From: Bacillota bacterium
Lineage (GTDB): Bacteria; Bacillota_C; Negativicutes; Sporomusales; Sporomusaceae
Direction: 5' to 3'
DNA length: 11,222 bases
Assembly (NCBI GenBank): GCA_023441125.1
Contig: JAEZQV010000311.1
Span: 1-11,222 of the forward strand
Each line of letters opens with the position of its first letter. Position 1 is the first letter of the stretch. Both the position numbers and the translations under genes were made by a program. Below, piece by piece: positions 1 through 7,888 of the stretch. The notes below the pieces were generated by a model. It ran no database searches. It was given only the letters and a program-made list of their open reading frames with translations, and was not told the origin of the DNA.

Positions 1-1
1 G

Positions 2-295
2 TACCAAAAAGGGAAACCCTTACTGGAAAACCAGCTGGAATATGCCGATTTTCCCGAAGTGGTTGCCAGGCATCAGGAAAGTGTGCCGGTTCGCAATGAT
101 ATGCTGATTTTCGTGGCGACATTGTCGGCCGAACAAGCCAAATTGCTGGAAGCGGAAGAGGCCCTGCCCGCTCTGGGCATTAAACAGCTTATCTATTCGG
201 AAGATGATAAACTGTTGGGTGTGGCTACGATGATCTGCCACAAAGACCGGTTTGAATTAAAGGCAACTTCGTATCCGTTATCCGGAAGGCTGTGA
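2..295 (+). CDS. C-terminal part of an unrecognised protein (5' end outside window)
   Basis: The frame is open from the first base of the window and ends at TGA 293-295, so these are the last 97 residues of a longer protein. An internal GTG at 59 could act as a start, but codons before it stay open and no good ribosome binding site precedes it, so a truncated longer gene is more likely. The visible part looks soluble, with mixed alpha/beta character and stretches such as MLIFVATLSAEQ and KQLIYSEDDKLLGVAT; no cysteine-rich motif, membrane segment or catalytic signature is evident. I do not recognise the family. It ends 4 bases before the corrinoid protein start, so the two are probably co-transcribed and perhaps co-translated. 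A role in corrinoid-dependent methyl transfer, for instance a methyltransferase or accessory factor, would fit the neighbourhood but is only a guess. Confidence 0.6.
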   Translation, partial: YQKGKPLLENQLEYADFPEVVARHQESVPVRNDMLIFVATLSAEQAKLLEAEEALPALGIKQLIYSEDDKLLGVATMICHKDRFELKATSYPLSGRL

Positions 296-299
296 AATT

Positions 300-956
300 A
301 TGTTAAAAACCCAGAAGATGCTGGTAGGCGCTATGAGCAAGCTCGATGATACGATGGTAATCAATTTGGTCAAACAAGGCCTGCAGATGGGGATCAGCCC
401 TTATGTTTTACTGGAGGAAATCAGGACACGTATTGACCGGGTTGGCGAATTGTACAGCAAAGGTGAGTACTTTTTATCAGATCTGATTATGGCGTCCGAG
501 ATTTTTAAAGAAGTGCTGGCGCTGGTAACGAAACACCGGGGAATTGTCGCTAAAGCCTGTTATCCCACGGTTGTTTTTGGCACGGTAGAAAATGACATCC
601 ATGACATTGGCAAAAATATTACCACCGGGATTATGCGCTATAATGGCTTTGGTATCTGCGATCTGGGGGTCAACGTGCCTGGTTATAAATTTGTCGAGGC
701 CGTAAAACAGCATAACAGCCGGGTTGTTTGTTTAACAGGACTCATCACCGGGGCTTACGAATCCATGAAAAAAACAATTGCCTTGCTGGATGAAGCCGGT
801 TTACGTTCGCGGCTTACCGTCATTATCGGCGGCTTAGTCAACGAAAGTGTCAGGGAGTACACGGGCGCTGACTTTTGGGCTAACGACTGTACCAAAGCAG
901 TCGAAATGTGTCGGAAGATTCTAGTTACGAACCGGAGAGTTGTTCAATCGTCGTGA
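300..956 (+). CDS. Corrinoid (cobalamin-binding) methyl-carrier protein, MtbC/MttC-like
   Basis: 218 residues, the usual size for the small corrinoid proteins that carry a methyl group on cobalt between a substrate-specific methyltransferase and an acceptor methyltransferase in the cytoplasm. Residues about 12-90 match the helical cap domain (MSKLDD start-like segment, GELYSKGEYFLSDLIMA). Residues about 88-210 are the Rossmann-like B12 domain, with the cobalt-ligand signature D99-x-H101-D102-x-G104 (DIHDIGKN); His101 would be the lower ligand. The segment CLTGLIT near 144-150 stands where many relatives have SxL, and IIGG near 175-178 is the glycine motif near the nucleotide tail. The start is uncertain: ATG 300 has GGAAGG at 284-289, whereas ATG 333 (Met12) gives the N-terminus most relatives begin with. 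It lies between an unidentified gene and a DUF1638 gene. No methyltransferase is visible, so the methyl donor cannot be named. Confidence 0.9.
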   Translation: MLKTQKMLVGAMSKLDDTMVINLVKQGLQMGISPYVLLEEIRTRIDRVGELYSKGEYFLSDLIMASEIFKEVLALVTKHRGIVAKACYPTVVFGTVENDIHDIGKNITTGIMRYNGFGICDLGVNVPGYKFVEAVKQHNSRVVCLTGLITGAYESMKKTIALLDEAGLRSRLTVIIGGLVNESVREYTGADFWANDCTKAVEMCRKILVTNRRVVQSS

Positions 957-969
957 AGGAAGTGGTTGG

Positions 970-1680
970 ATGGGTACGGCAATATTAGCATGCCAGACAA
1001 TTCAGCAGGAGCTTACATTGGCATTAAAGGAAACAGGCAAAAAATATCCGGTAATTTATGTTGAATCAGGCTTGCATAATACCCCGGAATTATTACACAC
1101 GCGAATCCAGGAAAAAATCAACCGTATCGATAATGTCGAAAATATTTTGTTAGTATTCGGCTATTGCGGCAACAGTCTCTTAGGTATTAAGTCGGCCAAA
1201 GCGAGAATTGTGCTCCCCAAAGTGGATGATTGCATTCCGCTGCTGCTGGGTTCGTGCGAAATTCGCAATAATCTGTCAAAAGAGATGGGCACTTATTTTC
1301 TTACCAAAGGCTGGCTGGATAACGAGAGCAATTTGTTGCGCGAATATGAGCGATGTGTTGAGCGGTATGGCCATGAACGGGCTTTGCGGATCATGAAGGT
1401 TATGCTCGGGCATTATAAGCGTTTCATTCTCATTGACACAGGCGCGTATCCCTTGGAAACTGTACTGCCGGAGACGCGGCAGTTTGCCGAAACTTTGCAT
1501 TTATGCCACGAAGTAGTCAAAGGATCGCTCCGGTTATTTAAAAAACTATTACTGGGGCAGTGGGATGAAGAATTCCTGGTATTGGAACCCGGACAGGAAG
1601 CCACTTTACAGGATATCTGCGGCGGCGGTTTGCCGGCCGAAATGAGCCAGCTCAACCCGCCACGGTCATTGGGGTATTGA
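970..1680 (+). CDS. DUF1638 family protein
   Basis: 236 residues from ATG 970, preceded by AAGGAAG at 956-962. The frame could extend back to TTG 940 inside the previous gene, but the ribosome binding site favours 970, 13 bases after the corrinoid stop. The sequence has the hallmarks of DUF1638 as I know it: an N-terminal AILACQTI strand, YVESGLHN, the LLVFGYCGN segment, VLPKVDDCIPLLLGS, TYFLTKGWL and an LIDTGAYP segment near the C-terminal third. Conserved Cys, His and Asp residues in these blocks suggest a metal or cofactor site, but the biochemical function is unknown. Members often sit beside corrinoid proteins and methyltransferases in anaerobes, as here, so a service role in corrinoid-dependent methyl transfer is the most reasonable inference. 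No signal peptide or membrane segment is seen. It is the last gene before a terminator. Confidence 0.85.
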   Translation: MGTAILACQTIQQELTLALKETGKKYPVIYVESGLHNTPELLHTRIQEKINRIDNVENILLVFGYCGNSLLGIKSAKARIVLPKVDDCIPLLLGSCEIRNNLSKEMGTYFLTKGWLDNESNLLREYERCVERYGHERALRIMKVMLGHYKRFILIDTGAYPLETVLPETRQFAETLHLCHEVVKGSLRLFKKLLLGQWDEEFLVLEPGQEATLQDICGGGLPAEMSQLNPPRSLGY

Positions 1681-1696
1681 TATGTTGTAATATAAG

Positions 1697-1732
1697 AAAC
1701 CAGGAGCCGCTCACGGCAGCCCTGGTTTTTAT
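1697..1732 (+). terminator. Intrinsic terminator after the corrinoid/DUF1638 operon
   Basis: AAACCAGG at 1697-1704 pairs perfectly with CCTGGTTT at 1721-1728. An inner GCCG (1706-1709)/CGGC (1714-1717) pairing closes a CTCA loop, and the right arm runs into a T tract (1726-1730) followed by ATT. It starts 17 bases after the DUF1638 stop, in the right place and orientation. It implies that the histidine kinase downstream has its own promoter or depends on read-through. Confidence 0.85.
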
Positions 1733-1768
1733 TATCCTGACAGCAAGTAAATATTGTTTTGCAATAAC

Positions 1769-1774
1769 GGGAGG
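1769..1774 (+). promoter_or_regulatory. Ribosome binding site fixing a GTG start
   Basis: GGGAGG lies 6 bases before GTG 1781. The same frame is open from TTG 1754, but that start would place this Shine-Dalgarno sequence inside the coding region, so GTG 1781 is preferred. Confidence 0.8.
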
Positions 1775-1780
1775 AATAGT

Positions 1781-3664
1781 GTGAAAAATCTGTCGATTAA
1801 AAGCCATTTGTGGATTGCCTTTGCTATTATCCCTATGATTCCGGTAATCTTTCTTAGTGTTCTGCAGCTCTTTCAACCCTATGGACCATCCTGGGAATCA
1901 ATAGCGTTCAACCTGATTATTACGCTGGTCTTTACCCTTTTGCTGGGTTATTTTCCGGCCAAACGCATCAATAGCACAATCCGAATACTTATGGAGTATG
2001 TTCAGAATATAATGAGTGCCGGCAATGCAATCCCCGTCGTGAGTTTTCCCCGGTTTGCCCCACGGGAGTTTACGGCCATGGCGGAAAACTTTTTTACACT
2101 GGCTAAGCAAACCAAGAGCAGCCAGCAGGCGTTGCTCAGGCTGAATGCGGAATTGGAGCAGCGGGTAGCGGAACGAACCGGCAGTCTGCAGCGGAGCAAT
2201 CAGGAACTCGCCATCCTAAACCAATTGATTACGCCTACTAGCCCTTATCCGGGTGGTGCCAGTATAATCGGGGGATGTCTTAAACAGTTTTTTGAGCTGT
2301 CCGGGGTTAAAGTAAATCTGTACCTTACCAAACCGGTGTTTTCGCTGTTAGGGCCTTATGATGAAGATGTAAGCGGCGTGAATGATCATGAAGCGGCGGC
2401 TGCACGTGTCAGACATAAAAATGCCCAGCGGTACTATATTCAGCCGATTCGTGCCGGCAATACAACGTTTGGACACCTGGTCGTATCCAATTCGCCATTG
2501 AGTGAGGGCGACCGGAATTTTCTGCAAACAATGTCCCAGTCAGCCGGCATTATTATCCAGAAAGAAATGCTGGCCCAAACCCTGCAGCAAAATCTTGCTG
2601 TGTTAAAAGCCGTGCTGGAAAGCATGAACGATGCTATTATATTAGTTGACAACAAGCTGGAGGTCGCCTACGCCAACGGGCGTATGGCCAAGTTGCTCGG
2701 CATTCCCGGCGACGAACTGCGCGGCTTGCCGGAAACGCATATTTTTGCTGTTATCGCCGGGGGCCTGGCGGAATCTGACCGGAAAATAATTCAGCAGGCC
2801 AGACAGGAGTACGGCATTTACAGGTTTAAATATAATCAGGAAGGGACCCCTCGCTATATGCTGCTTTCCGCCTTCCCGGTCACCGGCGATGAACATTATA
2901 CGATCGGCAAAGGTTTTGTCTGGCGGGATATTACTAAGGAGCAGGAAGTTGACAAACTAAAGAGTGACCTGATCTCGATGATTTCCCATGAATTCAAAAC
3001 ACCCATTACCAGTATCAAGGGCAGTGTGGAAACACTGCTGCGCAAGGATACGGACTGGGATGAAGACTTTAAGCAGGAGATGCTGACCGGAATTCATGAG
3101 GACATTAACCACATTCAGGAACTGGTTAATGACTGGCTTGACATTTCGCGCATTGAGGCCAAAGCCATTCGTTTAGAACGGGAACCGGTACGCCCCCATG
3201 TCATTATCGATAGTGCCGTCAGAAAATTATCTAAGCATTTCGCCGGTAATGCCAAAATAGAATCAGACGTGGCGGAAAATTCTCCGTTTGTATATGGCGA
3301 CAGGGTCCGGCTGGGTCAAGTTCTGTCCAATCTGCTCACCAATGCCATTCGCTATAATGATAATGCCCCCCAGATTAAAATTAGTGCGAGCAGTGATGAA
3401 AAGTATGTCCACATCAGTGTCGCCGATAATGGCATCGGGATCAGTGAGCCGCATTTGGCTAAAATCTTTGACCGGTTTTACTGTGTCGATGTCGGCCGGA
3501 ACCGGCGTACCGGCGGGACCGGGCTGGGGCTGGCAATATGTAAGGGCATTGTCGAAGCGCATGGCGGCGAAATCAAAGTCAGCAGCAGCCAGGGGGCTGG
3601 CAGTACCTTTATAGTTTCCATACCTAAATATAATAGTGCTGGTGATGAGTATGAAAAAATGTAG
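1781..3664 (+). CDS. Membrane-anchored sensor histidine kinase (GAF-like and PAS domains)
   Basis: 627 residues from GTG 1781. Two hydrophobic segments at about 9-30 and 41-60 form a hairpin with only some ten residues between them, so there is no real extracellular sensor domain and sensing is probably cytoplasmic or within the membrane. Residues about 61-110 form a HAMP-like linker, 110-150 a likely coiled coil, 155-262 a weakly recognisable GAF-like domain and 273-385 a PAS domain ending in WRDITKEQE. The HisKA domain carries the phospho-accepting His403 (SHEFKTP), and the ATPase domain shows the N box (NLLTNAIRYND), G1 (DNGIGI) and GTGLGLAI. The architecture resembles PhoR/ResE/WalK-type kinases. 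The signal is unknown. The gene overlaps the next response regulator by 14 bases, so they form a cognate pair. The target genes cannot be inferred from the window. Confidence 0.92.
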   Translation: MKNLSIKSHLWIAFAIIPMIPVIFLSVLQLFQPYGPSWESIAFNLIITLVFTLLLGYFPAKRINSTIRILMEYVQNIMSAGNAIPVVSFPRFAPREFTAMAENFFTLAKQTKSSQQALLRLNAELEQRVAERTGSLQRSNQELAILNQLITPTSPYPGGASIIGGCLKQFFELSGVKVNLYLTKPVFSLLGPYDEDVSGVNDHEAAAARVRHKNAQRYYIQPIRAGNTTFGHLVVSNSPLSEGDRNFLQTMSQSAGIIIQKEMLAQTLQQNLAVLKAVLESMNDAIILVDNKLEVAYANGRMAKLLGIPGDELRGLPETHIFAVIAGGLAESDRKIIQQARQEYGIYRFKYNQEGTPRYMLLSAFPVTGDEHYTIGKGFVWRDITKEQEVDKLKSDLISMISHEFKTPITSIKGSVETLLRKDTDWDEDFKQEMLTGIHEDINHIQELVNDWLDISRIEAKAIRLEREPVRPHVIIDSAVRKLSKHFAGNAKIESDVAENSPFVYGDRVRLGQVLSNLLTNAIRYNDNAPQIKISASSDEKYVHISVADNGIGISEPHLAKIFDRFYCVDVGRNRRTGGTGLGLAICKGIVEAHGGEIKVSSSQGAGSTFIVSIPKYNSAGDEYEKM

Positions 3665-4343
3665 AGTATTCATTATAGATGATGAGCCTAAAATACTGCG
3701 GTTTATTTCCGCCAACCTTAAGTCGCTGGGATATGAACCCTATATATTCCCGAGTGGCCAAGACGCGTTGGCTAGCCTGGATGTCCTGGACCCCGAGCTG
3801 GTTTTGCTGGATATTATGATGCCGGGGCTGGATGGCTTGGAAGTCTTAAAAAGGCTGCGGACCTTTTCCAATGTGCCGGTCATTATGCTGACGGCGCGTG
3901 GCGACTCAACGGACAAAGTGCGCGGACTCAATATGGGCGCCGATGATTATCTTACCAAACCGTTTGCCCTGGACGAACTGTTTGCCAGGGTCCAGGCCGT
4001 CTTGCGGCGTTCTGCCAGCCGGGAAAATAATAACCATACAACCAGTGAAATTAAAAACGGCGAGGTTACTGTTAATCTGGCCCAGCGGCGCATCTGGATC
4101 GGCAACCGGGAACTGAAGCTGACTGAAACGGAATACAAGCTGTTTTCCCTGCTCATGATTAATGCCGGCAAGGTCATGACGCACGAACAGCTCCTCAGCG
4201 ATATCTGGGGGAGCGAATACCGTGACGATGTTGATTACCTGCGGGTGGCAATAGCCCGTATCCGGCAGAAGATCAAAAATGCCGACTGCGATGGCAGAAT
4301 TATTGTAACCTATCCTGGGGTGGGGTATATGATTTCGACTTAA
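3651..4343 (+). CDS. OmpR/PhoB-family response regulator
   Basis: 230 residues from ATG 3651. Earlier in-frame starts (GTG 3636, GTG 3642, ATG 3645) exist; ATG 3651 gives the normal receiver N-terminus MKKCRVFIIDDE, with a weak GGTGATG just upstream, so the exact start is uncertain by two to five codons. The receiver domain (about 1-120) has the acidic pair Asp10/Asp11, phospho-acceptor Asp54 (LLDIMMPG), Thr81 and Lys103 (TKPFA). The C-terminal half is a winged-helix DNA-binding domain with LTETEYKLFSLL and a closing YPGVGYMI typical of the family. It should act as a phosphorylation-dependent DNA-binding regulator. Start and preceding stop overlap (3651-3664), indicating translational coupling to the kinase. 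Ninety-three bases separate it from the next sensor kinase, so a four-gene regulatory operon is possible. Confidence 0.93.
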   Translation: MKKCRVFIIDDEPKILRFISANLKSLGYEPYIFPSGQDALASLDVLDPELVLLDIMMPGLDGLEVLKRLRTFSNVPVIMLTARGDSTDKVRGLNMGADDYLTKPFALDELFARVQAVLRRSASRENNNHTTSEIKNGEVTVNLAQRRIWIGNRELKLTETEYKLFSLLMINAGKVMTHEQLLSDIWGSEYRDDVDYLRVAIARIRQKIKNADCDGRIIVTYPGVGYMIST

Positions 4344-4436
4344 TTGTGAGGAAAGTACGGCTCGGCAGCAGACACGCCGCCGCGAGGTACAGGATGATTA
4401 CTGTTATGAAACTGTTGTTAAGCTGGGAGAGTTAGC

Positions 4437-6320
4437 ATGAATAAATCAGCCGAAGAAGCATTAAAAGAAAGCGAAGCCCGCTACCGGGCAGTGATTGAAG
4501 ATCAAGTGGACCTCATTCGCCGGTTTCTGCCTGACGGCCGACTAACCTTTGTCAACAGTGCGTTTTGCCGCTATTTCGGCAAGTCTATGGAAGAACTCAT
4601 CGGGCGAAATGTAATGACGCTGATACAACCAGAGGAGCAGGAGCTATTCAAAAAACAAATTTTTTCCTTAACAGTGACTTGCCCGGTGGCTACGGTAGAA
4701 CGCAAATTTGTGCGGCCGGACGGGGAAGTGTGCTGGCAGCAATGGGTCAATCGGGCCATTTTTGATGGCAGCGGCCAACTGGTGGAATTGCAGTCGGTGG
4801 GCCGGGATATTACCAGCCAGAAACAGGTTGAGCAGCAGTTGAAGGAGAGCGAGGCCCGCTACCGGGCGGTGGTGGAGGACCAGGACGAATTAATCCGCCG
4901 GTTTCTGCCTGACGGCCGCCTGACCTTTGTCAACAGTGCCTTTTGCCGCTATTTCGGCCAAACAATGGAAGACCTGATCGGCAAAAATGTCCTCTCCCTC
5001 ATTGTGGCGGCAGAGCATGAACTGTTTAAAGAGCAAATTTTTTCCTTATCGCAGGACAAGCCGGTAGCCATGGTGGAACGCAAGTTTATCCAGGCGGATG
5101 GCGAGGTGCGCTGGCAGCAGTGGGTCAACCGGGCTATCTTTGCTGACAGTGGCAAAATGGTGGAAATTCAGTCGGTAGGCCGGGATATTACCGCGCAGAA
5201 ACAGGTTGAGCAGCAACTGAAAGAGAGCGAGGCCCGTTACCGGGCGGTGGTGGAGGATCAGGAAGATTTGATTCGCCGGATTTTGCCTGACGGCCGCCTG
5301 ACCTTCGTTAACGGTGCTTTTTGCCGTTATTTCGGCAAAGGAATGGATGAGGTTATCGGCCAGAATTTTATTCATTTCGTTCCCCCTGTATACCAGGATA
5401 CCGTTTTGCGCATGTTTGCGTCGCTTACCCCGGAGAAACCGGTAGCTGTATCCGAGTATCAGGTGGTGACCCAGGACGGCCAGCGCTGGGTGCAATGGAA
5501 CAACCGGGCCATTTTTAACGAGCATGACGCGGTTGTTGAGTACCAGTCGGTAGGCCGGGATATTACTGCCCAGAAGGAGGCGGAAATCAGAATTGCCGAA
5601 GCCCGGGCGGCTATTGAGCGGGCGGCCCGGGTTACTACGCTGGCCATTATTGGCGGCGGTATTGCCCATGAGATCAATCAGCCGCTGAATGCCATCCGCC
5701 TGCTGGCAGAAACCGTTTTGCTGCATTATCAATCCAAAGGCGATATGCCGGCCGGCGAGGTGATCAAGTGCGTGGCGAATATTTCCCATCAGGTGGACCG
5801 GATCGACAACATTGTTAATCATTTGCGTTCTTTCCTGCGCAACAGTCAGAACTATGATTATGTGCCCTGCAATTTGAATGAAATTGTGGATAAAGCGTTG
5901 TCGCTGGTAAGCAGCCAAATGGTTTCCCGGCATATCGAGGTCAAAAAATATCTGGCAGCCGATTTGCCGTTTGTATATGGATCGTCGTTGCGGTTTGAAG
6001 AAGTCTTGCTCAATTTGCTGATGAATGCCATGCAGGCCCTGGACGGTACGAAATTGGAGCTGCGGGAGATCACGGTTCGTACCTGGAGTGATGATGCTGT
6101 CTATCTGGAAGTGAGCGACAACGGTCTGGGTATTGACGAAATGATGAAAGACCGCATTTTCGAGCCCTTTTTCTCCACTAAATCGGGTGATTCCATGGGA
6201 TTGGGCCTGTCCATCGTACATTCCATTATAACTGCCAGCAACGGCTTGATCAGTGTTGGCGATAATCCGGGGGGCGGGGCAACTGTCAAAGTATCGTTTC
6301 CCATATATACGGAAACCTAA
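4437..6320 (+). CDS. Soluble histidine kinase with three tandem PAS repeats
   Basis: 627 residues; ATG 4437 follows GGGAG at 4425-4429. No membrane segments or signal peptide are seen, so it should sense an internal cue. Residues 10-135, 136-261 and 262-387 are three PAS/PAC units that line up without gaps at the repeat starts; each opens with KESEARYRAV, contains a PDGRLTFVN block and an FCRYFG block (Cys44, Cys170, Cys296), and ends in SVGRDIT. They are followed by a dimerisation and phospho-acceptor helix with His411 (IAHEINQPLNAI), of the NtrB/DctB kind. The ATPase domain has NLLMNAMQAL, SDNGLGI, FEPFFSTK and MGLGLSIV. This kinase class usually pairs with NtrC-type sigma54 activators, and the next gene, 90 bases downstream, is exactly that. 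The ligand or redox signal is unknown; no haem or flavin signature could be assigned by eye. Confidence 0.93.
   Translation: MNKSAEEALKESEARYRAVIEDQVDLIRRFLPDGRLTFVNSAFCRYFGKSMEELIGRNVMTLIQPEEQELFKKQIFSLTVTCPVATVERKFVRPDGEVCWQQWVNRAIFDGSGQLVELQSVGRDITSQKQVEQQLKESEARYRAVVEDQDELIRRFLPDGRLTFVNSAFCRYFGQTMEDLIGKNVLSLIVAAEHELFKEQIFSLSQDKPVAMVERKFIQADGEVRWQQWVNRAIFADSGKMVEIQSVGRDITAQKQVEQQLKESEARYRAVVEDQEDLIRRILPDGRLTFVNGAFCRYFGKGMDEVIGQNFIHFVPPVYQDTVLRMFASLTPEKPVAVSEYQVVTQDGQRWVQWNNRAIFNEHDAVVEYQSVGRDITAQKEAEIRIAEARAAIERAARVTTLAIIGGGIAHEINQPLNAIRLLAETVLLHYQSKGDMPAGEVIKCVANISHQVDRIDNIVNHLRSFLRNSQNYDYVPCNLNEIVDKALSLVSSQMVSRHIEVKKYLAADLPFVYGSSLRFEEVLLNLLMNAMQALDGTKLELREITVRTWSDDAVYLEVSDNGLGIDEMMKDRIFEPFFSTKSGDSMGLGLSIVHSIITASNGLISVGDNPGGGATVKVSFPIYTET
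4464..5597 (+). repeat. Three tandem 378-bp PAS-coding repeats
   Basis: The units begin at 4464, 4842 and 5220, each exactly 378 bases (126 codons) after the last. DNA similarity is high, including shared blocks such as CTGCCTGACGGCCG and TTTTGCCG, and is strongest around the PAS starts and across the junction of units 1/2 and 2/3. The middle of unit 3 has diverged most. This indicates internal gene duplication within the sensor. Confidence 0.9.
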
Positions 6321-6410
6321 CTGCAAAACGTAAGGAGCATGGCGAAAATATACCGTCGGCATTCAACCGGTTTAGGCCTGGTATGGTACTAACAGCAGGA
6401 GGACGAATTT

Positions 6411-7874
6411 ATGCGCATTTTACTAGTTGATGATGAACAGGAAAGCCGGTCATTTCTAGCTGATTATTTAGTTTTGCTGGGCCATCAGATCGTCGAGAGC
6501 TCTTCCGGGGAGGAGGCGTTACTCGCCTATCAGCAGGACCGGTTTCACATGGTTTTGTCCGATATTAAAATGGGCGGGATGTCGGGGATTGATCTAATCC
6601 GTGAGATCAAAGCCCTCACCTGTCCCTGGCAGGCCGACCTTGTTTTGTACACCGGCTTTATTGATATCGCTCTGGCGATTGGGGCCCTCCGGGCCGGCGC
6701 CTATGACTATTTGACCAAACCAATCAATGTCCAGGAACTGAAAGCAGTCCTGCACAGGGTGGAGGAACATCAGGCGCTGCTGCAGGAGAACCAGGCGCTT
6801 ACCCGTCACTTCGACGAGAATGTCAAAGTGGCGACCGCCGATATTGAGCGTCAACTCGTGCACCTGAAAGCAATGGTGGCTGAGCAGGCCGGCACCGCGA
6901 AAATCGGCATATATTCGGCGGTGATGAAACGGATTGCCGAGCAAGCGGAAAAATATCATACCGACCGGTCTTTGCCGGTATTAATTCAGGGAGAAACCGG
7001 CGTCGGTAAAGAAATTATTGCCAGGATGATTCACTTTGGCAGCATGCACACCGAACTGGCAGGACCCTTTGTGGATATCAATTGTACGGCGATTACTCCC
7101 AGTTTGTTTGAAAGTGAACTGTTCGGCTATGAGGCTGGTTCGTTCACCGGCGGCGTGGCCCGCGGCAGCAAGGGAAAGCTGGATATGGCCATGGGCGGGA
7201 CGCTTTTTCTCGATGAAATTGCCGAGATTCCCACCGAACTGCAGGCCAAATTGCTGCGGGTCCTGGAAGAAAAGAGTTTTTACCGGGTGGGCGGGTTAAA
7301 GAAAATTACAACCGATTTGCGGATTATTTGTGCAACGAATTTGAATTTTGAACAGCGCATTGAACAGGGGTTATTCCGCAAGGATTTGTATTATCGTTTA
7401 AAAGTGGGGCAGATTATCATTCCGCCGCTCCGGGAACGGCAGGATGATATTTTGCCGCTGGCGCTGATGTTTTTGCGGGATTTTTCACAGCGCCGCGGCA
7501 AGCACTTTCGGGATATCGGCAGTTCGGCGGCCGAGTTTTTGCTTAATTATTCCTGGCCAGGCAACGTCCGCGAACTGCGGAACGCCATGGAATGGGTGTC
7601 CTTTATGTATGACGCCGCAGAACTAAGGCTCGAGCACCTGGGCAATTTAACGGACGGCAACAATACCGCCCGCCCGGCGGTAAAGCCGGCTGCGGCCCCA
7701 ACGGATGATCAACTGGAGCATCATGTTTTACAGGACCATTTCGATCATCTGGTGAAAGAGGCGCTGGAAAAATGGCACGGCAACAAGACAAAAGCCGCCC
7801 AGCATCTGGGAATTTCGGTCAGAACATTATATTACCGCCTGGAAAAAATGCAAAAAAGACAATCGGAGTCCTGA
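6411..7874 (+). CDS. NtrC-type sigma54-dependent response regulator
   Basis: 487 residues; ATG 6411 lies 8 bases after AGGAGG (6397-6402). The receiver domain (1-120) has Asp7/Asp8, phospho-acceptor Asp51 (LSDIKMGG), Thr81 and Lys103. A linker helix region follows (about 120-165). The AAA+ sigma54-activation domain (about 165-400) shows Walker A GETGVGKE (194-201), Walker B TLFLDEI (264-270) and arginine-finger region FRKDLYYRL (322-330). The sigma54-contact loop reads GSFTGG (243-248) instead of GAFTGA. The C-terminus has a Fis-type helix-turn-helix (about 456-477: NKTKAAQHLGISVRTLYYRL). It should bind upstream activator sites as an oligomer when phosphorylated and drive sigma54 open-complex formation by ATP hydrolysis. 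Its likely partner is the PAS kinase before it. A well-matched sigma54 promoter lies 222 bases after its stop, before fdhF, making that operon its likely target. FhlA also controls fdhF through sigma54 but is formate-binding and lacks a receiver domain. Confidence 0.94.
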   Translation: MRILLVDDEQESRSFLADYLVLLGHQIVESSSGEEALLAYQQDRFHMVLSDIKMGGMSGIDLIREIKALTCPWQADLVLYTGFIDIALAIGALRAGAYDYLTKPINVQELKAVLHRVEEHQALLQENQALTRHFDENVKVATADIERQLVHLKAMVAEQAGTAKIGIYSAVMKRIAEQAEKYHTDRSLPVLIQGETGVGKEIIARMIHFGSMHTELAGPFVDINCTAITPSLFESELFGYEAGSFTGGVARGSKGKLDMAMGGTLFLDEIAEIPTELQAKLLRVLEEKSFYRVGGLKKITTDLRIICATNLNFEQRIEQGLFRKDLYYRLKVGQIIIPPLRERQDDILPLALMFLRDFSQRRGKHFRDIGSSAAEFLLNYSWPGNVRELRNAMEWVSFMYDAAELRLEHLGNLTDGNNTARPAVKPAAAPTDDQLEHHVLQDHFDHLVKEALEKWHGNKTKAAQHLGISVRTLYYRLEKMQKRQSES

Positions 7875-7888
7875 GCGGCAGCTGTGTA

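Noticed and set aside
1737..1765. Sigma70-type promoter (CTGACA, 17 bases, TGCAAT) before the membrane kinase gene
   Set aside because: The -10 match is weak and the predicted start would fall inside the ribosome binding site at 1769-1774, leaving no usable leader.
4364..4377. GG-N10-GC spacing before the PAS kinase, as a second sigma54 promoter
   Set aside because: Only the invariant bases match: the -12 block reads ACGC instead of TTGC and the -24 block is poor, so it is likely chance.
4354..4390. Imperfect GC-rich hairpin between the OmpR-type regulator and the PAS kinase, as a terminator
   Set aside because: The stem needs bulges and no T tract follows, so I cannot support a terminator; the gap may simply be a transcribed spacer.
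5046..6362. Long open frame of 438 codons on the minus strand
   Set aside because: It lies opposite the PAS kinase gene, has no recognisable domain or ribosome binding site, and is explained by codon bias of the + strand gene.
6339..6392. 17-codon mini-ORF before the NtrC-type gene, with AAGGAG just upstream
   Set aside because: The ribosome binding site is only one base from the ATG, the peptide shows no regulatory codon pattern, and no attenuator hairpin follows.
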